Positions 25,760-31,764 of a stretch of DNA of 31,764 nt are shown piece by piece (the first letter of the stretch is position 1; every line of letters starts with the position of its first letter). The position numbers and the translations under genes are program-made. Under the pieces are notes generated by a model that searched no databases, was not told where the DNA came from, and worked only from the letters and a program-made list of their open reading frames with translations. Source of the stretch: Parabacteroides sp. (GTDB taxonomy: Bacteria > Bacteroidota > Bacteroidia > Bacteroidales > Tannerellaceae); NCBI GenBank assembly GCA_020026285.1, contig JAHHQS010000030.1:1-31764 (forward strand), read 5' to 3'.

Positions 25760-26734
25760 ATGGAATATGTAGGAATACAAACACAACAGAGCAGAAATAA
25801 CTTCAGATCGTTACTTCTGCTCTGTCTTTTTCCTTGTTTGGTGGTAGGGCTTACATATTTGTTCTGTTTCATTTTGCAATATATCATCTATCAGAATGAG
25901 GGAATGAATATGGTATTGATGGCATCGACAGAAATGTTTGTCGGTATTGCTCCCTATGTTATTGGCGGTGTTCTGATATGGTTCCTGATTGCCTATTTTG
26001 CTAATACCAGTATTATCCGTTCAGCAACCGGAGCCGTTCCCTTGGAGAGAAAAGATAACAAACGGATTTATAATCTGGTTGAAAATCTTTGTATGAGTCA
26101 GGGTATGAAGATGCCGAAGATTAATATTATTGATGATGATTCTCTGAATGCCTTTGCAAGTGGTATCAATGAGCAGACTTATACTGTAACACTTTCGAAA
26201 GGTATTATAGAAAAACTGAATGATGAGGAATTGGAAGGAGTGATAGCTCATGAACTTTCGCATATCCGTAATCATGATGTCCGTTTGCTGATTGTATCAA
26301 TAGTCTTTGTCGGAGTCTTTTCTATGATTGCCCAGATATGTATGCGTTGGGTATATTATTCTTCTTGGGCTCCACGCCGAAGAGATAATGACGAAAAAGG
26401 AAATAGTGCAATTGTAGTTATGCTCGTTGCCATGCTGGTCGCAGCAATAGGTTATTTCTTTGCAACATTAATGCGGTTTGCAATTTCACGTAAAAGAGAA
26501 TATTTGGCCGATGCGGGTGCCGCTGAAATGACTAAGAATCCTTTGGCTTTGGCAAGTGCTTTAAGGAAAATTTCAGAAGATCCAGATATAGAGGCTGTCA
26601 GTAGAGCTGATGTAGCTCAGCTATTTATTCAACATCCCGGAAAGCAGGCTATGGGATTATTCGATGGCATGAACGGATTGTTTGCAACACATCCGCCAAT
26701 CGAAAAAAGAATAGAAATATTAGAACAGTTTTAA
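25760..26734 (+). CDS. M48 family metalloprotease, HtpX-like
   Basis: The 324-residue inner-membrane protease has hydrophobic segments at about 19-43, 58-80, 175-195 and 220-240. Its zinc motif is HELSH at 164-168, and the third ligand is probably E247 in REYLADAGAAEM. FASGINEQTYTVTLSKGI and HPPIEKRIEIL near the C terminus are typical of M48B proteases. HtpX relatives degrade misfolded membrane proteins in the cytoplasmic membrane. It lies 3 nt after lemA and 14 nt before the first receptor gene, so one transcript is likely. The symbol is left open because several M48 paralogs exist in this phylum. Confidence 0.92.
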   Translation: MEYVGIQTQQSRNNFRSLLLLCLFPCLVVGLTYLFCFILQYIIYQNEGMNMVLMASTEMFVGIAPYVIGGVLIWFLIAYFANTSIIRSATGAVPLERKDNKRIYNLVENLCMSQGMKMPKINIIDDDSLNAFASGINEQTYTVTLSKGIIEKLNDEELEGVIAHELSHIRNHDVRLLIVSIVFVGVFSMIAQICMRWVYYSSWAPRRRDNDEKGNSAIVVMLVAMLVAAIGYFFATLMRFAISRKREYLADAGAAEMTKNPLALASALRKISEDPDIEAVSRADVAQLFIQHPGKQAMGLFDGMNGLFATHPPIEKRIEILEQF

Positions 26735-26748
26735 TAGCAAAATATACC

Positions 26749-29163
26749 ATGAGAAAATTATGTATGTTGCTCTCCATTTGTCTATGGAGTGTATTTGTTT
26801 TTTCACAGGCAGACTATCGAATAAAAGGTTGTTTGAAGGATGCTGAAACGGGTAAACTGATTGATTTCGCTGACGTTTTATTATTTCAGTCCGGCGATAC
26901 CAAATCTCCTTTGAGAACTTTTCCCGATGATAAAGGTCAGTTCGTATTCGATAAAGTGGCAGACGGATCTTACACCTTGATGGTTCGTCTGGTTGGATAT
27001 GATGTTTTTTCTACTAAAAAGTTGGAATTGACTAATCAATCTCATTTGGATTTAGGAAATATTCTGTTGAAGCCTCTTGAAGTTGGTCTGGCTGAGGTGG
27101 AAGTTGTAGCCGATAAACGACAGCTGGTTTATAAACTAGATAAAAAAGTGGTAGAGGCCTCTTCCAATGTGTTGGGAAGTACGGGGTCTGCTGTAGATAT
27201 ATTGGAGAATACACCATCTATTCGAGTGAATGCCGAGGGGGATGTCTCTTTCCGTGGTAGTTCCGGTTTCCAGGTTTACGTTGATGGGAAGCCAAGTATG
27301 TTCAGTGGAACTCAGGCTTTGGAACAAGTACCGGCCGGACAGATTGAAAATATAGAGATCATTACGACCCCTTCTGCAAAACATGATACTGAAGGTGATG
27401 TTGGTGTTATCAATATTGTAACCAAGAAACATTCTATGAAGGGGCTGAGCGGAATGGTTAGTCTTTCAGGAAGTACATGGCTGGCCCGTCGGGTTGATTT
27501 CTTATTAACAAAGCAGAATAATCGTTCTCGCTGGTATGTGGGTGGACAATGGTCTGACAGGTTACGAAAGAGTAATTTCGATCAGGAAAAGAAGACAATT
27601 GTTGGTGATTTAACAACAATATCTCATTCAATAGGTCCGCGTACTGGTAATTCTTATAACTATACCTTAAAAGGAGGTTGGAGTCTGGAATTACCGAAAA
27701 CAACTTTCAAGTTAGACCTGGAAGGTGGTTACGGAGGAAACAAGCGTAAAGGGGAAATGTCGTATGAGGAAACTCGTATTGTCAATGGAGGCGAACCAAA
27801 GAAAGATTTCTATGGAAGTATCGACGATTATGATAACGATCAGAATATCGGTGCCGGTAGTTTCTCTGCAGAACATCGCTTCAATGATAAAGGACATAAG
27901 ATTTCAGCGGCCGGTTATTATAAATACGGTGGTAATGCTTTGGAATATTTTTTTAACGACTTGAATGATTTACAGGGAAACCGTCAACAGGGACATCGTG
28001 CTTACGAATCAGAACATCGTGAAACGTTGCGTGCCAATCTGGATTATGCTCTGCCTTTCCAGCATATAGGAAAGTTAGAAGCCGGTTATCAGTATTATTC
28101 TTATCTGGAAGATGGAAACTATAAGATGCAATGGTGGAATCCGGATACACAGGAATTCTTTTGGAGAGATGACATTTATAATACTTTCTATTTTCAGGAA
28201 GGAGTCAATTCCATATATGCTATTCTTTCTGGAGCCTTTAACGGCTTTGAAGCTCAGGCAGGTGTAAGGGGTGAACATACGCATACAGTTCTGAAAAGTT
28301 CTGTGGAAGGAGCAGATCGTAGAAAGAACCGTTTTGAATTTTTCCCTTCTGTGCATTTAGGATATACATTACCTGAAGATCATAAGCTTTTGCTTGCTTA
28401 TTCTCGTAGAACAACTCGTCCTCAGTTGTTTTTTATGGAGCCATATATTACTTATCGTGACTTCTATACTGCCGAAAAAGGTAATCCGGATATTCGTCCT
28501 GAATATATCAATTCTTTTGAATTCAATTATCAGAAGAGTTTTGGTGAAAATTCGGTTTCAGCAACTGTTTTCCATCGTTATAGAAAAGATAAGATTGAAC
28601 GTTTGCGCGTACCTTTCACAGCTGGTGTAACTCTGGATTCTATGGCTAATGTCGGGCATGACTATTCTACTGGTTTGGAATTAAGTGTCAATCTTCATCC
28701 TACTCGATGGTGGAATACAACGGTTAATGGAAACGTGTATCATTATAAAGTGAAGAATGAGATTGCTGCGGGCGGTAAGACAGAATCAAGTACTAATTAT
28801 GATATTCTTTGGAACAACTTGATTTCAATTGGCAAGTATACTCGCTTGCAATTGGATGGAAGTTTCGTCGGACCGTCTGTTACCACTCAGGGTAAAACGG
28901 ATGCTTACTGGTATGCAAACTTTGCTGTAAGGCAGCAGATGCTTAACCGACGGCTGACGGCTACTTTGGCTTTCCGGGATGTATTTCGTTCGGCTTGTTA
29001 TGTAAGCAATATTCAGACGGCCGATTTACATTCGTATACTAAGATTAAGCCCAAATATCCACAGATAATGTTGACAATTAGTTATACGTTTAATAGTTAT
29101 AAGGCGAAAGCTTCGAAAGAAAAAGAAGATAGAAATGATATGTTTGAGGGAATCAAACACTAA
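26749..29163 (+). CDS. Outer-membrane beta-barrel receptor (TonB-dependent type), copy 1
   Basis: The 804-residue protein has a signal peptide (about 1-20, ending VFSQ), a carboxypeptidase-regulatory-like beta-sandwich (about 22-110: YRIKGCLKDAETGKLIDFAD), a plug domain (about 118-227: VLENTPSIRV-type segment, FRGSSGFQVYVDGKPS, EIITTPSAKHDTEGDVGV) and a large beta-barrel up to about 785. The last strand MLTISYTFN is followed by a charged tail ending in MFEGIKH. It fits the 'outer membrane beta-barrel family' of Bacteroidota receptors. No SusD partner is nearby, so it is not a polysaccharide-utilisation pair. Substrate unknown. It lies 14 nt after the M48 protease gene and 28 nt before its paralog. 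Confidence 0.88.
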   Translation: MRKLCMLLSICLWSVFVFSQADYRIKGCLKDAETGKLIDFADVLLFQSGDTKSPLRTFPDDKGQFVFDKVADGSYTLMVRLVGYDVFSTKKLELTNQSHLDLGNILLKPLEVGLAEVEVVADKRQLVYKLDKKVVEASSNVLGSTGSAVDILENTPSIRVNAEGDVSFRGSSGFQVYVDGKPSMFSGTQALEQVPAGQIENIEIITTPSAKHDTEGDVGVINIVTKKHSMKGLSGMVSLSGSTWLARRVDFLLTKQNNRSRWYVGGQWSDRLRKSNFDQEKKTIVGDLTTISHSIGPRTGNSYNYTLKGGWSLELPKTTFKLDLEGGYGGNKRKGEMSYEETRIVNGGEPKKDFYGSIDDYDNDQNIGAGSFSAEHRFNDKGHKISAAGYYKYGGNALEYFFNDLNDLQGNRQQGHRAYESEHRETLRANLDYALPFQHIGKLEAGYQYYSYLEDGNYKMQWWNPDTQEFFWRDDIYNTFYFQEGVNSIYAILSGAFNGFEAQAGVRGEHTHTVLKSSVEGADRRKNRFEFFPSVHLGYTLPEDHKLLLAYSRRTTRPQLFFMEPYITYRDFYTAEKGNPDIRPEYINSFEFNYQKSFGENSVSATVFHRYRKDKIERLRVPFTAGVTLDSMANVGHDYSTGLELSVNLHPTRWWNTTVNGNVYHYKVKNEIAAGGKTESSTNYDILWNNLISIGKYTRLQLDGSFVGPSVTTQGKTDAYWYANFAVRQQMLNRRLTATLAFRDVFRSACYVSNIQTADLHSYTKIKPKYPQIMLTISYTFNSYKAKASKEKEDRNDMFEGIKH

Positions 29164-29191
29164 ACTGAAAGATTTTTTCTATTTAATCAAA

Positions 29192-31609
29192 ATGAAACGG
29201 ATATTTATATTTTTTTCTTTCTGTTTATGGAGTATAATGACCTTTGCACAAAACTCTGATTATAGAGTAAAAGGTTCTTTGAAAGATGCGGAAAGTGGAC
29301 AAGTAATAGATTTTGCAGATGTCCTTTTATACAAGACAGGGGAGAGTCAGTCTCCTTTAAGGTCGTTCCCTGATAGTAAAGGGCAATTCTTTTTCAAGGA
29401 TGTAAAGAATGGTTCTTATACATTGATGGTTCGTCTGGTTGGTTATGATATTTTCTCAAAAAAAGATCTGGTATTGAAAGATGGTTCTCATCTGAATCTG
29501 GGTGAGCTTAAACTTAAACCGCTGGAAGTAGGCTTGGCTGAAGTGGAAGTCGTTGCTGAAAAGAGACAGCTGGTTTATAAACTGGATAAGAAAGTGGTGG
29601 AAGCTTCTTCCAATTTATTGGGTAGTACAGGCTCTGCTGTAGATGTTTTGGAAAATACTCCATCTATTCGTGTGGATGCGGCTGGTGATGTTACATTTCG
29701 TGGTAGCGCCGGTTTTCTGGTTTATGTAGATGGCAAGCCTAGCGTCTTTAAAGGGACTCAGGCATTGGAACAGATTCCGGCCGGGCAGATTGACAATATT
29801 GAAATCATTACGACTCCTTCGGCTAAACATGATACGGAGGGTGACGTTGGCATTATCAATATTATTACTAAAAAACATTTCTTGAAAGGTCTGAGCGGAA
29901 TGGTCACTCTTTCTGGAAATACTTGGCTGACTCGCAGGGGGGATTTCTTGTTGAATCAGCAGAATAACCGTTCTCGTTGGTTTATTGGTGGACAATGGTC
30001 GGACAAGTTGACTAAGAGTAAGAATTTACAAGAGATTACCACATACGAGAGCGATCGTACTATTATATTAAATACGAATGGTCCTCAGGAAGGTAATCGA
30101 TTTAATCATTCTTTAAAAGCCGGCTGGGGGCTTGAGTTGGATAATACTGATATCGAAATCAGTGCTGAAGGTGGTCACGGCGGACGTTTCCACGATGCTG
30201 ATGTTATTTACCATGAAACTCAGCAGTTCAAGGATAAAGAATCGTTTTCTGTCAGTCACCGCAATATCAATGACTTTGAAAATACCGAAGATTTCGGATT
30301 AGGTAAAATTTCCTTACAGCATCGTTTCAATACTAAAGGTCATCAGCTGGATGCTTCATTCTATTACAAGTATGGTGGAAATGTTTTGGAAAAATCTCAT
30401 AACGAACTTTATGATATGCAAGGTAATCTTACCGATGGTATGTGCTATTATGAAGCTGAGAAGAGAAAAACTATCAGGGGTAATCTGGATTATGTTTTGC
30501 CTTTAGGCAATAAGGGGAAATTGGAAGCTGGTTATCAGTATTCATCTTACCTGGAAGATGGTGATTATGAAATGGAATGGTTGAATCCTCAGACAGGAAT
30601 CTTCGAGAAACAGGATGATATGTACAATACTTTCTATTTCCGTGAAGAGTTGAATTCGGTTTACGCCATGCTTTCCGGTAGCTGGAAGAATCTGGAAGCC
30701 CAGGCTGGTTTGCGTGGGGAACATACTCATACCAGACTGAAATCTTCCATACCGGGTGCAAGTATAACAGATAAACGATTTGAAGTTTTTCCTTCTGTAC
30801 ATGCGGGATATAATTTCCCTCACGAACAGAAAGTATTGCTTTCTTATTCTTATCGTACAACAAGACCTCAGTTATGGTTTATGGAACCTTATCTGACCTA
30901 TAATGATTTCTATTCAGCTGTGATTGGTAATCCTAAAATCAGACCTGAATATATTCATTCATTTGAATTTAACTACCGAAAGATATTTGGAGAGAATACT
31001 GTTTCAGCAACCGTTTTCCATCGTTCCAGAAAGGATAAGGTTGAGCGTTTGCGTGTCCCTTTTGAAAATGGGGTGACTTTGGACTCTATGGCTAATGTAG
31101 GCAATGATTATTCAACAGGTTTGGAATTAAGTGTAACCTTGCATCCTGTTAGCTGGTGGAATACGACTGTAAACGGTAATGTTTATCATTATAAGGTAAA
31201 CAACGAATTGGATATAAAAGGGGGGAAGAATGAATCAAGTACCAACTATGATATTCTTTGGAATAACTTGTTTACGTTAGGCAAGTATACTCGTTTGCAG
31301 GTAGACGGCAGTTTTGTTGGTCCGTCTGTTACGACTCAGGGTAGAAGCGATGCCTACTGGTATGCAAATATTGCCATACGTCAGCAGTTCTTCAATAGAA
31401 AACTGACCGCTACCTTGGCAGCAAGAGATATCTTCCGTTCGGCTTGTTATGTCAACGATATTCGTACACCGGATTTGCATTTGTATAATAAAGTGAAACC
31501 AAAGTATCCGCAGATAATGTTGACAATAAGTTATACATTCAACAGCTTTAAAGGGAAGGCTTCGAAAGAAAAAGAGGATAGAAATGATATGTTCGAAGGT
31601 AAGCGATAA
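29192..31609 (+). CDS. Outer-membrane beta-barrel receptor (TonB-dependent type), copy 2
   Basis: The 805-residue paralog of the preceding protein has the same order: signal peptide (ending MTFAQ), carboxypeptidase-regulatory-like domain, plug and barrel, and the same charged C-terminal tail (KEKEDRNDMFEG). The two are near-identical over the plug (for example VVEASSN, LGSTGSAVD, EIITTPSAKHDTEGDVG) and the C-terminal barrel, but differ strongly around residues 245-400. ATG 29192 is chosen; the longer frame from 29135 overlaps the end of copy 1 and lacks a signal peptide at its start, whereas MKRIFIFFSFCLWS begins a good one. It arose by tandem duplication. Substrate unknown. Confidence 0.88.
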   Translation: MKRIFIFFSFCLWSIMTFAQNSDYRVKGSLKDAESGQVIDFADVLLYKTGESQSPLRSFPDSKGQFFFKDVKNGSYTLMVRLVGYDIFSKKDLVLKDGSHLNLGELKLKPLEVGLAEVEVVAEKRQLVYKLDKKVVEASSNLLGSTGSAVDVLENTPSIRVDAAGDVTFRGSAGFLVYVDGKPSVFKGTQALEQIPAGQIDNIEIITTPSAKHDTEGDVGIINIITKKHFLKGLSGMVTLSGNTWLTRRGDFLLNQQNNRSRWFIGGQWSDKLTKSKNLQEITTYESDRTIILNTNGPQEGNRFNHSLKAGWGLELDNTDIEISAEGGHGGRFHDADVIYHETQQFKDKESFSVSHRNINDFENTEDFGLGKISLQHRFNTKGHQLDASFYYKYGGNVLEKSHNELYDMQGNLTDGMCYYEAEKRKTIRGNLDYVLPLGNKGKLEAGYQYSSYLEDGDYEMEWLNPQTGIFEKQDDMYNTFYFREELNSVYAMLSGSWKNLEAQAGLRGEHTHTRLKSSIPGASITDKRFEVFPSVHAGYNFPHEQKVLLSYSYRTTRPQLWFMEPYLTYNDFYSAVIGNPKIRPEYIHSFEFNYRKIFGENTVSATVFHRSRKDKVERLRVPFENGVTLDSMANVGNDYSTGLELSVTLHPVSWWNTTVNGNVYHYKVNNELDIKGGKNESSTNYDILWNNLFTLGKYTRLQVDGSFVGPSVTTQGRSDAYWYANIAIRQQFFNRKLTATLAARDIFRSACYVNDIRTPDLHLYNKVKPKYPQIMLTISYTFNSFKGKASKEKEDRNDMFEGKR

Positions 31610-31764
31610 ACTCGTCCAAGTTTTATTATTATTGAATGTCTGTTTCAAGACGGTCTTGTAAAGAACTGTTATATAGAAAGATATAATAATTAAAATTTGT
31701 CGGAGAAAACTGACTTGTACGTAAAAAAGTTTACAGTTTATAAAAGTAAAACTTATGCGTAAGA
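31610..31764 (+). other. 155-bp window end, possibly the start of another gene
   Basis: No convincing terminator follows the second receptor gene. The last bases read ATG CGT AAG A from 31755, an A-rich start context beginning Met-Arg-Lys, like copy 1 of the receptor (Met-Arg-Lys-Leu). It may be the start of a further gene, but 10 bases cannot prove this. Confidence 0.25.

Noticed and set aside
29135..29191. Upstream extension of receptor copy 2 overlapping copy 1
   Set aside because: The added residues hide an otherwise good signal peptide; ATG 29192 gives a proper N terminus and a 28-nt gap.

Overview
The window looks like chromosomal core DNA from a low-GC member of the Bacteroidales (Bacteroides/Phocaeicola-like). 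The evidence is a complete set of Bacteroidota hallmarks. Perfect or near-perfect TAnnTTTG -7 promoter elements stand in front of several genes, and starts are preceded by A-rich stretches rather than Shine-Dalgarno motifs. The gene content fits too: the succinate-to-propionate branch with a Na+-pumping decarboxylase, a long LysRS, DUF4251 and DUF3810 proteins, and tandem TonB-receptor-like barrels. I see no tRNA, rRNA, CRISPR array, transposase, integrase or phage gene.

Layout. (1) 1-4945: terminator of an upstream gene, then one operon for methylmalonyl-CoA epimerase, carboxyltransferase (MmdA-type), an OadG-like subunit fused to a lamin-tail-like domain, a biotin carrier and the OadB-type Na+ pump. 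Together they turn methylmalonyl-CoA into propionyl-CoA and export Na+. (2) 5016-9242: lysS-gpsA-pgi operon. (3) 9265-12107: a HAD phosphatase, convergent with a Tat/lipoprotein-type TIM-barrel isomerase and a DUF4251 protein, with a ~650 bp non-coding AT-rich gap holding an isolated long hairpin. (4) 12222-17800: a radical SAM protein that appears leaderless, a PMCA-type Ca2+ ATPase, and tsaB-DUF3810. (5) 17803-21190: mutY, divergent from HU, followed by a 29-codon basic protein resembling actinobacterial bS22 / mitochondrial mS38 (AURKAIP1/COX24 family), then RNase E/G. (6) 21466-24979, minus strand: an ABC-F ATPase followed by an LtaS-like membrane phosphoglycerol/sulfatase-fold enzyme. (7) 25167-31609: LemA, an HtpX-like M48 protease and two tandem paralogous outer-membrane beta-barrel receptors in one tight cluster. 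The last bases may open another reading frame.

Most of the window is housekeeping, so novelty lies in details. The most notable are: an ABC-F protein whose second ATP site has lost its P-loop, its catalytic Glu and the opposing signature Gly; the lamin-tail/OadG fusion; the tiny ribosomal-protein-like gene; the LemA/HtpX/double-receptor cluster; several intrinsic-terminator hairpins placed only 11-38 nt before the next co-directional start codon; and an unexplained 64-nt hairpin. All function calls rest on reading motifs by eye, with no database search.
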